A stretch of 64,000 bases of DNA from Actinomadura xylanilytica (lineage in GTDB: Bacteria; Actinomycetota; Actinomycetes; Streptosporangiales; Streptosporangiaceae). Under the pieces are notes generated by a model. That model searched no databases, was not told where the DNA came from, and was given only the letters and a program-made list of their open reading frames with translations. The translations under genes and the position numbers were made by a program. Of the stretch, positions 37,684-46,350 are shown one piece after another; position 1 is the stretch's first letter; the number at the start of each line of letters is the position of its first letter. The DNA is taken from the NCBI RefSeq assembly GCF_030283145.1, contig NZ_JASNWE010000004.1, positions 861,704-925,703 of the forward strand. The letters run 5' to 3'.

Positions 37684-38976
37684 ATGGCGCTGACCGGACG
37701 GCTCGGGCTGCTGGCGGCGCTCGGCGCGCTCGTCCCGATCTTCCTGCCGAGCTGGTGGGCGCTGGCCGCGCTCTGGGCCGCGCTGGCCGCGGCCGTGGCG
37801 GCCGACCTGGCGCTCGCGGGCAACGTGCGGGCGCTGCGCTTCCACCGGTCCGGCGACGCCCGCGTCCGGCTCGGCGAGACCGCGTCGGTCACCCTGATCG
37901 TCGAGAACCTGGGGCGGCGCCGGGTCAAGGCCCGGCTGCGCGACGTGTGGCCGCCGAGCGCCGCCGCGACGCCCCGCGCCACCCGGGTGGACGTGCCCGC
38001 GGGCGAGCGGCGCCGGGTCGAGATGACGCTGGCCCCCACCCGGCGCGGCGACCGCGCCGCGGTGACGGTCGTGGTGCGGTCGGCCGGACCGCTCGGGCTG
38101 GCCGCCCGGCAGCTCTCCCGTCCCGCCCCGTGGACGGTGCGGGTGCTGCCCGCGTTCCCGTCCCGCCGCCATCTGCCCGCCAAGCTGGCCAAGCTGCGCG
38201 AGCTGACCGGCAACCACGTGGCGCTGATCCGCGGGCAGGGCACCGAGTTCGACTCGCTGCGCGAGTACGTCGACGGCGACGACGTCCGGTCCATCGACTG
38301 GCGGGCCACCGCGCGCCGCGCCGACGTCGTCGTGCGCACCTGGCGGCCCGAGCGCGACCGGCGCATCTACCTGGTGCTCGACACCGGCCGCACCTCGGCC
38401 GGACGCGTCGGCGACATCCCCAGGCTCGACTGCTCGATGGACGCCGCGATGCTGCTCGGCGCGCTGGCGTCGCGGGCCGGCGACCGGGTCGACCTGCTCG
38501 CCTACGACCGGCGGGTCCGCGCCCGTGTCGAGGGCGCCTCGCGCACCGACCTGCTGCCCTCGATGGTGCACGCGATGGCGCCGCTGGAGCCCGAGCTGAT
38601 CGAGAGCGACGCGGCCGGGATGGTGTCGGCCCTGATGTCGCGGGTGCGGCAGCGCTGCCTGGTGGTGCTGCTGACCGAGCTCAACACCGCCGCGATCGAG
38701 GAGGGGCTGCTGCCGCTGCTGCCGCGGCTCACCGCCCGGCACCTGGTCATGATCGCCGCGGTGTCCGACCCGCGGGTCGGTGAGATGGCGGCCGGACGCG
38801 GCGACCTGGCCGCGGTGTACGACGCCGCGGCGGCCGAGCGCGCCCGCGGCGAGCGCCGCCGGCTCACCGCCGAGCTCCGCTCGTACGGCGTCGAGGTCGT
38901 GGACGCGCCTCCGGCGGAGATCGCGCCGGCCCTCGCCGACGCCTACCTGGCCCTCAAGGCCGCCGGCCGGCTCTGA
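37684..38976 (+). CDS. DUF58 domain protein, MoxR partner
   Basis: This is a 430-residue protein. Two hydrophobic segments lie in the first 45 residues, then a beta-rich region. The DUF58 signature ELTGNHVALIRGQGTEFDSLREYVDGDDVRSIDWRATARRADVVVRTW comes next. A vWA-like domain follows, with LVLDTGRTSAG as the metal-site-like start, though the canonical DxSxS is altered to DTGRTS. GGAGGG precedes the ATG. It completes the operon started at 33516. It ends 17 bases from the convergent SpoIIM-like gene. Confidence 0.91.
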   Translation: MALTGRLGLLAALGALVPIFLPSWWALAALWAALAAAVAADLALAGNVRALRFHRSGDARVRLGETASVTLIVENLGRRRVKARLRDVWPPSAAATPRATRVDVPAGERRRVEMTLAPTRRGDRAAVTVVVRSAGPLGLAARQLSRPAPWTVRVLPAFPSRRHLPAKLAKLRELTGNHVALIRGQGTEFDSLREYVDGDDVRSIDWRATARRADVVVRTWRPERDRRIYLVLDTGRTSAGRVGDIPRLDCSMDAAMLLGALASRAGDRVDLLAYDRRVRARVEGASRTDLLPSMVHAMAPLEPELIESDAAGMVSALMSRVRQRCLVVLLTELNTAAIEEGLLPLLPRLTARHLVMIAAVSDPRVGEMAAGRGDLAAVYDAAAAERARGERRRLTAELRSYGVEVVDAPPAEIAPALADAYLALKAAGRL

Positions 38977-38993
38977 GCCCCGCGCCGGGACGG

Positions 38994-39989
38994 TCAGCCG
39001 GCGACGGGGGCCTGGTCGGGACGGAGCTCGGCGTCACCGGTCTCGCCCTGCCGGACGGCGCGGCGGCCGAGCACGATCACGTACGCGAGGAACGCGACCT
39101 CCACGACCACGCCGATGCCGATCCGCAGCCAGGTGGTGTGCACCCAGCCGGTCACGAAGCCCTCGACCAGGCCGGAGACCAGCAGCACCCCGACCAGGCC
39201 GATGGCGATGCTCACCGCCGCGCGGCCCTCCTCGGCGAGCGCCTGACCGCGGCGGCGCCGTCCGGGGTCGATGACCGTCCAGCCGAGCTTGAGCCCGCCC
39301 GCGCAGGCGAGGTAGACGGCGGTCAGCTCCAGCAGCCCGTGCGGCAGGATCAGGCCGAAGAAGACGTCGCCCTTGCCGTAGGCGAACATCAGCCCGCCGG
39401 TCACCCCGAGGTTGATCTGGTTGGTCAGCAGCACCAGGACCGTGGGGATGCCGAGCAGGACGCCGAAGATCAGCGCGACGGCCGACACCCAGGCATTGTT
39501 GGTCCACACCTGGAACGCGAACGAGGCCGCGGAGTGCTCGGTGTAGTAGTTGGCGAAGTCCTCGTCGACCAGCCTGCGGATGTCGTAGGGGTCGCCCACG
39601 GCGGCCTGCGCGGCCGGGCTGTGCACCACCCAGATCGCCAGCGCCACCGCGACCAGGTTGCCGAGCACCACGATGCCGAGCCACCACCACCGCATCCGGT
39701 AGGCGGCGGCCGGGAACGACACGGTCGCGAACCTGCCGACGTCGCGCCAGAGCGGCGCCCGCGCGCCCGCCACGGCCGCCCGGCCGCGCGCCACGAGCGA
39801 CGACAGGCGTCCGACGAGCATCGGGTCGGGCGAGCTGGAGCGCACCACCGACAGATGGGTGGCGGTCCGCTGGTAGAGCTCGACGAGCTCGTCGATCTCG
39901 GCGCCGGACAGCGAGCGGCCGGAGTTGATCAGCCCCTCCAGGCGCTGCCAATCGGCGTTGTGCGCGGCCACGTAGGCGTCGACGTCCAC
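38994..39989 (-). CDS. Stage II sporulation protein M-like membrane protein (DUF95)
   Basis: This is a 331-residue protein. A helical cytoplasmic part comes first (1-95, WQRLEGLINSGRSLSGAEIDELVELYQRTATHLSVVRSSS). About five membrane segments of the SpoIIM/DUF95 fold follow, including FAFQVWTNNAWVSAVALIFGVLLGIPTVLVLLTNQINLG and the conserved LILPHGLLELTAVYLACAGGLKLGW. In Bacillus SpoIIM is part of a peptidoglycan-remodelling complex. In actinobacteria the gene is usually beside RDD, MoxR and DUF58 genes, as here. The GTG start is divergent from the RDD gene. Confidence 0.9.
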   Translation of the reverse strand: MDVDAYVAAHNADWQRLEGLINSGRSLSGAEIDELVELYQRTATHLSVVRSSSPDPMLVGRLSSLVARGRAAVAGARAPLWRDVGRFATVSFPAAAYRMRWWWLGIVVLGNLVAVALAIWVVHSPAAQAAVGDPYDIRRLVDEDFANYYTEHSAASFAFQVWTNNAWVSAVALIFGVLLGIPTVLVLLTNQINLGVTGGLMFAYGKGDVFFGLILPHGLLELTAVYLACAGGLKLGWTVIDPGRRRRGQALAEEGRAAVSIAIGLVGVLLVSGLVEGFVTGWVHTTWLRIGIGVVVEVAFLAYVIVLGRRAVRQGETGDAELRPDQAPVAG

Positions 39990-39996
39990 CCAGGGA

Positions 39997-40146
39997 GACT
40001 AACGCCTGGGACGGCGGTCCCGCGCGGCGTCGCCGTCCCCGCTTCGCCCCCCGCTACGCCGTCCCCGCGGCGCCGTCCCGCGGCGTCCCATCGGCGGTCC
40101 CGCGCGGCGCGGGGAGTGCGGCGGCGGCCGGTTGACTAACGCCTGA
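39997..40146. repeat. Paired direct repeats in the SpoIIM/RDD divergent spacer
   Basis: The 12-mer GACTAACGCCTG occurs at 39997-40008 and 40134-40145. The 18-mer CGGCGGTCCCGCGCGGCG occurs at 40012-40029 and 40092-40109. The rest is built of variants of CGCCGTCCCCG. The two 12-mers lie close to the two divergent gene starts, suggesting a shared operator, but the arrangement could also be replication slippage in GC-rich DNA. Confidence 0.7.
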
Positions 40147-40195
40147 GCCCGCCGACCCGGCAAGATGGGGCACGCCCCGGCATAGGAGGATGGGA

Positions 40196-41239
40196 ATGGC
40201 CGAACTCGTCACCGGCGAGGCCGTCGCGCTCGACATCCGGGTCGCGCGCCTGGCCAGCCGGGGCTGCGCCCTCCTGCTCGATCTGATGTTCCAGTTCACG
40301 TTCCTCAACATCGGGTTCTACGTGGCCGCGATCGCCTCGCTGGGCATCGACCCAGCGTGGGGCGTGGGCCTTTCGCTGCTGCTGGTGGTCGCGGTCGTGG
40401 TGGGCTACCCGTGCGCGTTCGAGACGCTGTCGCGCGGCCGGACGTTCGGCAAGATGGCGTTCGGCCTGCGGACGGTCGCCGACGACGGCGGGCCGATCCG
40501 GTTCCGCCAGGCGCTGGTCCGGGCGCTGGCCGGGTTCCTGGAGTTCTGGACGCTGTTCGGGGCGCCCGCACTGATCACCTCGCTGTGCAACGGTCGCGGC
40601 AAGCGGCTCGGCGACCTGTTCGCGGGCACCGTCGTCATCCAGGAGCGGGTGCCCAGCTCGGCGCTGTTCGGGCCGGTCGCGGTGATGCCGCCGCACCTGG
40701 CCGGCTGGGGCGGCGCGCTGGAGCTGTCGATGCTGTCCGACGAGCTGGCGATGACCGCCCGGCAGTACCTGGCGCGGTTCTGGGAGCTGCGGCCGGAGGT
40801 GCGCGACGCCCTCGGGCTCCGCATCGCCGGGCAGGTGGCCGCCGTGGTGAGCCCGCCCCCGCCGTACGGGGTGCGGCCCGAGATCGTGCTGTCGGCCGTC
40901 CTCGCCGAACGCCGCCGGCGCGAGGAATGGCGGCTCGCGCGGCACCGCGACCGCCGGATGCGGCGCGCGTGGCAGGCGGCCGGACGTCCCGCCGCCGCGC
41001 CCGCCCCGGCGATGGCGGTGGCCGGGCCCCCGCCGCCCGGTGCGGGCCGGCCGGGCCCTCCGGTTCCGCCCCCGTTCAGCACGCCGGACCCGGGGCAGCC
41101 CGCCTTCCTCCCGCCGCCCAACTACGGGGCGGGCCCGTACCAGCAGGCCCTGTCGCCCGGCCGGCCGGGCTATCCGCCGCCGCCGCCGTATCCCCCTCCG
41201 CCGCCCGGTCCGGCCGTCCAGCGGGACGGGCGTCCCTAG
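40196..41239 (+). CDS. RDD-family membrane protein
   Basis: This is a 347-residue protein. The RDD domain (about 10-150) has an Arg/Asp-containing first segment, DIRVARLASRGCALLLDLMFQF, a second membrane block, and the signature SRGRTFGKMAFGLRTVADDGGPIRFRQALVRALAGFLEF. A cytoplasmic helical region (150-255) and a long Pro/Gly/Ala-rich tail follow. The ATG at 40196 has GGAGG six bases upstream; the ATG at 40190 is too close to it. The RDD function is unresolved; proposals include transport of small solutes or ions. It is conserved with the SpoIIM/MoxR/DUF58 group. Confidence 0.87.
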   Translation: MAELVTGEAVALDIRVARLASRGCALLLDLMFQFTFLNIGFYVAAIASLGIDPAWGVGLSLLLVVAVVVGYPCAFETLSRGRTFGKMAFGLRTVADDGGPIRFRQALVRALAGFLEFWTLFGAPALITSLCNGRGKRLGDLFAGTVVIQERVPSSALFGPVAVMPPHLAGWGGALELSMLSDELAMTARQYLARFWELRPEVRDALGLRIAGQVAAVVSPPPPYGVRPEIVLSAVLAERRRREEWRLARHRDRRMRRAWQAAGRPAAAPAPAMAVAGPPPPGAGRPGPPVPPPFSTPDPGQPAFLPPPNYGAGPYQQALSPGRPGYPPPPPYPPPPPGPAVQRDGRP

Positions 41240-41330
41240 CCTGGACGTTCGCGTCCGGTTGTCAAGATCAGCCCGAAGATCGCGCGGTCGTTGTGCAGGT
41301 GTGCGCCTTCCGCCGGGCCCGGTCGCCTCC

Positions 41331-41336
41331 TAAAAT
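41331..41336 (+). promoter_or_regulatory. Candidate -10 element of the GH5 gene
   Basis: TAAAAT (5 of 6 matches to the consensus) lies 29 bases upstream of the ATG. The hexamer 17 bases before it, TTCCGC, is only a weak -35. AGGAGG follows, ten bases before the start codon. Confidence 0.4.
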
Positions 41337-41365
41337 CCGAGTAACTTTCACGTTCAGGAGGCGGC

Positions 41366-42817
41366 ATGCGCATCCGTTCTGCCCTCGGCCGGATCACCAC
41401 CGCCGCCGTCCTGGCCGGTGCCGGCACAGCGGCCGGCACCGCCGCCCCGGCGCTCGCCGAGCCCGCCGCCGCCCCGCGCGCCGCCGCGACGGCCCCGACG
41501 ATCACCGACGACCGGGGCCGGACGGTGATCCTGCACGGGCTCAACACGGCCAGCAGCGCCAAGGGCCCGAGCGGGCTCCCGTGGATCAAGCGCGAGGACG
41601 TCGTCCGCGAGGCCCGCGACCTCGGCTCCAACTCGGTGCGCTACCTGATCCAATGGAAGAACGTCGAGCCCCGGCCCGGCGAGTATGACGAGGGCTACCT
41701 CGACGCGGTGGCCGCGCGGCTGGCCTGGTACCGCGAGCAGGGGATGCAGGTCGTCCTCGACATGCACCAGGACGTCTACGGCCCGGCGGCGTGCAAGGAC
41801 TCGGGCAACGGCGCCCCCGCCTGGGCCACCTTCACCGACGGGCAGCCCTGCGAGCCGCAGGACCCGTGGATACTGACCTACGTCCAGCCCGCGATCCTGC
41901 GCGCCTACGACAACTTCTGGAACCACACCGGCAAGCACCCCGAGCTGATGCGGCACTACACCGCGATGTGGAAGCACGTCGCGCAGCGGTTCGCCAAGGA
42001 CCCGGCGGTGCTCGGGTACGACCTGATGAACGAGCCGTTCGGCGGGACGCGGCAGTTCGGCTTCTTCGAGGGCCCGACGCTGACGCCGTTCTACCAGCGC
42101 ACCCTGAACGCGATCCGCGAGGTCGACCGCGACAACTGGGTGCTGGTGGAGCCGCAGGCGCTCGGGCCGAACGACGGCACCGAGACCTCCCTCGGCGCGC
42201 TCACCGATCCGCGCACCGGCGCCTCCCGCGTCGCGTTCGCGCCGCACTTCTACCCGGCCGGCGTCGACATCGGCGGCTCCTACACCGGCGCGGGGAAGCT
42301 GCTGGCCCAGGCGCAGTTCGCGCTGTGGAAGCGGAACATGCCGGCGGCGGCGCGGCGGCTCGGGATGCCGATGTGGGTCGGCGAGGTCGGCGGCATGACC
42401 GTGCAGGCGCCGGGCGTGGACGAGTTCACCGGCGACTGGCTGTCGATGGCGGACGGATTGACGACCGGCTGGGCGTACTGGTCGAGCGACCCCGGGTCCG
42501 CCGGCCCGACCGACGAGAAGGGCGAGCTGACCTCCATCGGGCGGCTCCTGGCCCGTCCGTATCCGCGCGCGGTCGCGGGGACGCCCACGAAGATCTCCTA
42601 CGCCTCGAAGACCCTCACGGTCGGCTGGCGGGACCGGGCCGGGGCGTCCGGGCCGACCGAGATCTGGCTTCCGGCCGCGGACTTCCCCGGCGCGCCGAAG
42701 GTCGTGTCGACCGACCCCGCCGGGAAGTGGCGCTCGCAGTGGGATGCGGACCGCCGGGTGCTGTCGGTCTGGGCCGCGCCGGGGACGCCCGAGCACACCG
42801 TCGAGGTCCGCCCCTGA
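41366..42817 (+). CDS. Secreted GH5 glycosidase, endoglycoceramidase-like
   Basis: This is a 483-residue exported enzyme. The signal peptide MRIRSALGRITTAAVLAGAG ends near an ALAEP cleavage region at about 32. The GH5 barrel has the sequence LDMHQDVYG near 131-139, acid/base Glu223 in YDLMNEPFGG, and nucleophile Glu340 in WVGEVGGM. The HQDVYG and NEPFG forms are those of endoglycoceramidases from Rhodococcus and eukaryotes rather than of cellulases. The likely substrate is a beta-glycoside with a large aglycone such as a glycolipid or steryl glucoside. Two cysteines (143, 162) could form a disulfide. A C-terminal beta-sandwich (about 395-483) resembles the accessory domain of that group. Start is supported by AGGAGG. 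Confidence 0.88.
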   Translation: MRIRSALGRITTAAVLAGAGTAAGTAAPALAEPAAAPRAAATAPTITDDRGRTVILHGLNTASSAKGPSGLPWIKREDVVREARDLGSNSVRYLIQWKNVEPRPGEYDEGYLDAVAARLAWYREQGMQVVLDMHQDVYGPAACKDSGNGAPAWATFTDGQPCEPQDPWILTYVQPAILRAYDNFWNHTGKHPELMRHYTAMWKHVAQRFAKDPAVLGYDLMNEPFGGTRQFGFFEGPTLTPFYQRTLNAIREVDRDNWVLVEPQALGPNDGTETSLGALTDPRTGASRVAFAPHFYPAGVDIGGSYTGAGKLLAQAQFALWKRNMPAAARRLGMPMWVGEVGGMTVQAPGVDEFTGDWLSMADGLTTGWAYWSSDPGSAGPTDEKGELTSIGRLLARPYPRAVAGTPTKISYASKTLTVGWRDRAGASGPTEIWLPAADFPGAPKVVSTDPAGKWRSQWDADRRVLSVWAAPGTPEHTVEVRP

Positions 42818-42824
42818 GGGTCCG

Positions 42825-43403
42825 TCACGCGAGGGTGGGCGGGGACTCCAGGTCGGCGAGCTCAATGCCGGGGGCGTCGAGTACCACGTCCCCGGCGACG
42901 TGCACCGCGACCGCCTCGGCCGTGGCGAGGTCGGCGATCTCGTATCGCTCGACGGGCAGCGGCCCGCTGTCCGTCTCGTGCGCCGTGACGTCCGCCAGCC
43001 GCCAGCGCTCGGTCACGGTCAGCGCCGACAGGGCCGTCCCGTTCAGCCGGACGAGCCGGACGTCGGCCCGCTCCCCCTCGGACAGCCCCAGCGTCCGGGC
43101 CACCGCGACCAGGAACCCCGGCGACTCCCCCGCGAACGCGACCGCACGCGCACCGTGCTCGGTGGGGGCGTCCGTCCCGGCCCCGCGCACCCAGGCCAGC
43201 TCGTGCCCGGTGACGCCGCCGCGGATCCACCAGTGCGGCGCGACCACCTCGACGCGGATCTGCCGCCAGCGGGCGTCCACGACGAGGTCGACGCGGACGC
43301 CGTCCGACCGCTGCCCCACGTACCGCCAGCCCCCCGGGCCCGGCGCGCACTGGAAGCGCTCTTCGAGGCCATCACCCAGGTGGACGTACGTTCCGCGCGG
43401 CAT
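42825..43403 (-). CDS. Conserved protein of unknown function
   Basis: This is a 192-residue soluble, beta-rich protein (VDLVVDARWRQIRVEVVAPHWWIRGGVTGHELAWVRG in the first half). It lacks signal peptide, membrane segments and known catalytic motifs. Codon use matches neighbours. It ends 7 bases from the convergent GH5 gene and starts 25 bases after the short SAH-hydrolase gene, so it may be co-transcribed with the latter. I do not recognise the family. Confidence 0.72.
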   Translation of the reverse strand: MPRGTYVHLGDGLEERFQCAPGPGGWRYVGQRSDGVRVDLVVDARWRQIRVEVVAPHWWIRGGVTGHELAWVRGAGTDAPTEHGARAVAFAGESPGFLVAVARTLGLSEGERADVRLVRLNGTALSALTVTERWRLADVTAHETDSGPLPVERYEIADLATAEAVAVHVAGDVVLDAPGIELADLESPPTLA

Positions 43404-43428
43404 CCCGCGACCCTAACGGCTCGCCCGC

Positions 43429-44685
43429 TCAGGAGCCGATCCGCCAGGAGTGCAGGTAGTCCTCCTGGTCACCGGTGAGGGTGTCGATGCCGATCGCCAT
43501 GGAGGCGAGCTTGAGCCGCGCCACCTCGGTGTCGATGTCCTTCGGCACGTCGTGGACGGCCGGGCCGAGCGTGCCGTGCTCGGCGGCCAGCCAGGCGCAG
43601 GTGAGGGCCTGGTCGGCGAACGACATGTCCATCACCGCGGCCGGGTGCCCCTCGGCGGCGGCCAAGTTGACCAGCCGTCCCTCGGCCAGCAGGACCAGCC
43701 GGCGGCCGTCGGCGAGCACGTACTCGTCGGCCAGCGGGCGGACCCCCTCGTGCACCTCCACCGCCAGCGCGGCCAGGGCGCGGACGTCGATCTCGACGTC
43801 GAAGTGCCCGGAGTTGGCCAGGATCGCGCCGTCCTTCATCACGACCAGGTGCTCGGCGCCGATCACGTCGCGGTTGCCGGTGACGGTGATGAACACGTCG
43901 CCGGCGCGGGCGGCCTCGGCCATCGGCTGGACGGCGAAGCCCTGCAACGCCGCGTCCAGCGCCTTGACCGGGTCGATCTCGGTGACGACCACGCGGGCGC
44001 CGAGTCCGCGGGCCCGCTCGGCCAGGCCGCGCCCGCAGTAGCCGAAGCCCGCGATGACGATGGTCTTGCCGGCCAGCAGGGTGTTGGTGGCGCGGATGAT
44101 GCCGTCGAGCGTCGACTGCCCGGTGCCGTACCGGTTGTCGAACATGTGCTTGGTGTCGGTGTCGTTGACCGCGACCACCGGGAACCGCAGCGCCCCCTCG
44201 CGCGCCATCTGGTGCAGCCGGATCACGCCGGTGGTGGTCTGCTCGCAGCCGGCCTTGACCGTCCCGATCAGGTCGGGACGGTCGCTGTGCAGCGTGTTGA
44301 CCAGGTCGCAGCCGTCGTCCAGGACCAGGTCGGGCCCGGTCTCCAGGGCCCGGTGGATGTGCGCGTAGTAGCCCTCGCGGTCGGTGCCGGCGCGGGCGAA
44401 CACCTCGGCCCCGTACTCCGCGACGAGGGCCGCGGCGGTGTCGTCCTGCGTGGACAGCGGGTTGGACGCGGCGAGCGCGACCCGCGCGCCGCCGGCCTGG
44501 AGGGTGCGGATCAGCCCGGCGGTCTCGGTGGTGACGTGCATGCACGCCGCGACCCTGAGCCCCTCCAGCGGACGCTCGGCGGCGAACCGCGCCCGGATCT
44601 GCCGCAGCACCGGCATGCTCCGGTCGGCCCACTCGATCCGCTTGACGCCCTCGTACGCCAGCGACGCGTCCGCGATGTCGCTCAT
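43429..44685 (-). CDS. Second S-adenosylhomocysteine hydrolase-like protein, short form
   Basis: This is a 418-residue NAD-dependent hydrolase of the SAHH family. The substrate domain has ACMHVTTETAGLIRTLQAGG, NPLSTQDDTAAAL, LDDGCDLVNTLH and VNDTDTKHMFDNRYGTGQST. The Rossmann domain has VIAGFGYCGRGLAERARGLGARVVVTEIDP, and SGHFDVEID is intact. It lacks the roughly 40-residue insertion of the neighbouring mycobacterial-type enzyme. It ends in YLHSWRIGS rather than the Lys/Tyr-containing KPDHYRY tail that completes the partner's NAD site. This is the archaeal/Thermotoga-like architecture. It might hydrolyse SAH, S-inosylhomocysteine or another thioether nucleoside; nothing here decides. The ATG at 44685 is preferred to a GTG six bases upstream, which would abut the GGGAGG. 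Confidence 0.88.
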   Translation of the reverse strand: MSDIADASLAYEGVKRIEWADRSMPVLRQIRARFAAERPLEGLRVAACMHVTTETAGLIRTLQAGGARVALAASNPLSTQDDTAAALVAEYGAEVFARAGTDREGYYAHIHRALETGPDLVLDDGCDLVNTLHSDRPDLIGTVKAGCEQTTTGVIRLHQMAREGALRFPVVAVNDTDTKHMFDNRYGTGQSTLDGIIRATNTLLAGKTIVIAGFGYCGRGLAERARGLGARVVVTEIDPVKALDAALQGFAVQPMAEAARAGDVFITVTGNRDVIGAEHLVVMKDGAILANSGHFDVEIDVRALAALAVEVHEGVRPLADEYVLADGRRLVLLAEGRLVNLAAAEGHPAAVMDMSFADQALTCAWLAAEHGTLGPAVHDVPKDIDTEVARLKLASMAIGIDTLTGDQEDYLHSWRIGS

Positions 44686-44706
44686 CCACACCCTCCCTGA
44701 CAGGCA

Positions 44707-44744
44707 AGCCGCCGCACGGCCGGTGATCCGGACGTGCGGCGGCT
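44707..44744 (-). terminator. 11-bp hairpin between the two SAH-hydrolase genes
   Basis: AGCCGCCGCAC (44707-44717) pairs with GTGCGGCGGCT (44734-44744). The 16-base loop itself contains a small CCGG/CCGG pair. It follows the long sahH stop by 17 bases and precedes the short paralogue. It may end or attenuate transcription between them. Confidence 0.6.
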
Positions 44745-44760
44745 CGGAGGCTACCGGTGA

Positions 44761-46191
44761 TCAGTAACGGTAGTGGTCCGGCTTGTACGGGCCCTCGACG
44801 TGGACGCCGATGTAGTCGGCCTGCTCCTTGGTCAGCTCGGTGAGCCGGACCCCGAGCGCGTCCAGGTGGAGGCGGGCGACCTTCTCGTCGAGGTGCTTCG
44901 GCAGCACGTACACGCCGACCGGGTACTCCTCGGTCTTGGTGAACAGCTCGATCTGCGCGATGACCTGGTTGGTGAAGGAGTTGGACATCACGAACGAGGG
45001 GTGGCCGGTGGCGCAGCCCAGGTTCATCAGCCGGCCCTCGGCCAGCACCAGGATGGAGTGCCCGTCCGGGAACCTCCACTCGGCGACCTGCGGCTTGATC
45101 TCGATCTTCTCGATGCCGTCGATCCTGGCCAGCCCGGCCATGTCGATCTCGTTGTCGAAGTGCCCGATGTTGGACACGATCGCCTGGTGCTTCATCTTCG
45201 CCATGTGGGCGGCGCTGATGATGTTGAAGTTGCCGGTGGTGGTGACGAAGATGTCGACGCTGCCGACCACGTCGTCGAGCCTGGCGACCTGGAAGCCGTC
45301 CATCGCGGCCTGGAGCGCGCAGATCGGGTCGACCTCGGTGACGATCACCCGGGCGCCCTGACCGCGGAGCGCGTCGGCACAGCCCTTGCCGACGTCGCCG
45401 TAGCCGGCGACGAGCGCGACCTTGCCGCCGATCAGCACGTCGGTGGCGCGGTTCAGCCCGTCGATCACGCTGTGCCGGCAGCCGTACTTGTTGTCGAACT
45501 TGGACTTGGTGACCGAGTCGTTGACGTTGATCGCCGGGAACGCGAGCGAGCCGCCCTTGAACATCTCGTACAGGCGGTGCACGCCGGTGGTGGTCTCCTC
45601 GGTGACGCCCTTGACCGCGGCGGCGACCTCGGTCCAGCGGCCGTTCCGCTCGGCGATCGTGCGGCGCAGGGTGGCCAGGACGACGCCCAGCTCCTCCGGG
45701 TCGTCGGCGGACCCGGCCGGGACGGCGCCGGCCTTCTCGTACTCGGCGCCCTTGTGGACCAGCATGGTGGCGTCGCCGCCGTCGTCGAGGATCATGTTGG
45801 GCGGGGTGCCGTCCGGCCACGCGAGGGCCTGGTCGGTGCACCACCAGTACTCCTCCAGCGTCTCGCCCTTCCAGGCGAACACCGGGACGCCCTTCGGGTC
45901 GGCGGCGGTGCCGTCGCGGCCGACGACGACCGCCGCGGCGGCGTGGTCCTGGGTGGAGAAGATGTTGCAGCTCACCCAGCGGACGTCGGCGCCGAGGTCG
46001 ACCAGCGTCTCGATCAGCACGGCCGTCTGGATCGTCATGTGCAGCGAGCCCATGATCTTGGCTCCGCGCAGCGGCTGGGCGGCGGCGTACTCCTTGCGCA
46101 CCGCCATCAGACCGGGCATCTCGTGCTCGGCGAGCCGGATCTCCCGGCGCCCGAAGTCGGCCAGGGAAAGGTCGGCGACCTTGTAGTCCAT
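44761..46191 (-). CDS. sahH: Adenosylhomocysteinase, long mycobacterial-type form
   Basis: This enzyme splits S-adenosylhomocysteine to adenosine and homocysteine, removing the inhibitory product of methylation. It has 476 residues. Conserved elements are GSLHMTIQTAVLIETL, NIFSTQDHAAAAV, LDDGGDATMLVH, the 40-residue insertion after VHKGAEYEKAGAVP, VNDSVTKSKFDNKYGCRHS, the NAD motif VAGYGDVGKGCA, and the terminal KPDHYRY. A longer frame reaches 46359. The ATG at 46191 starts the normal MDYKVADLSLADFGR and has AAGGAG ten bases upstream. No SAH or SAM riboswitch was recognised in its upstream region. It is divergent from the MerR gene. Confidence 0.96.
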   Translation of the reverse strand: MDYKVADLSLADFGRREIRLAEHEMPGLMAVRKEYAAAQPLRGAKIMGSLHMTIQTAVLIETLVDLGADVRWVSCNIFSTQDHAAAAVVVGRDGTAADPKGVPVFAWKGETLEEYWWCTDQALAWPDGTPPNMILDDGGDATMLVHKGAEYEKAGAVPAGSADDPEELGVVLATLRRTIAERNGRWTEVAAAVKGVTEETTTGVHRLYEMFKGGSLAFPAINVNDSVTKSKFDNKYGCRHSVIDGLNRATDVLIGGKVALVAGYGDVGKGCADALRGQGARVIVTEVDPICALQAAMDGFQVARLDDVVGSVDIFVTTTGNFNIISAAHMAKMKHQAIVSNIGHFDNEIDMAGLARIDGIEKIEIKPQVAEWRFPDGHSILVLAEGRLMNLGCATGHPSFVMSNSFTNQVIAQIELFTKTEEYPVGVYVLPKHLDEKVARLHLDALGVRLTELTKEQADYIGVHVEGPYKPDHYRY

Positions 46192-46350
46192 GCTGTGGGT
46201 GCTCCTTGGTCCGCGTGGGATCGTCGCCCTCCTCCCGCTCCCCGACCTCGGCGTCGCGGGAACGCGGTGCGGGTCGTGGGAGGGCGTGGGGCCGGTTCTG
46301 GTGGCGAGTCTAGGCCCGCCCCGCGCCACCGGGCACGGTCGGGGGCGACT

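Noticed and set aside
37623..37693. Very short open frame overlapping the DUF58 start
   Set aside because: About 20 Arg/Ala-rich codons with no independent support; probably chance between the MoxR stop and the DUF58 start.
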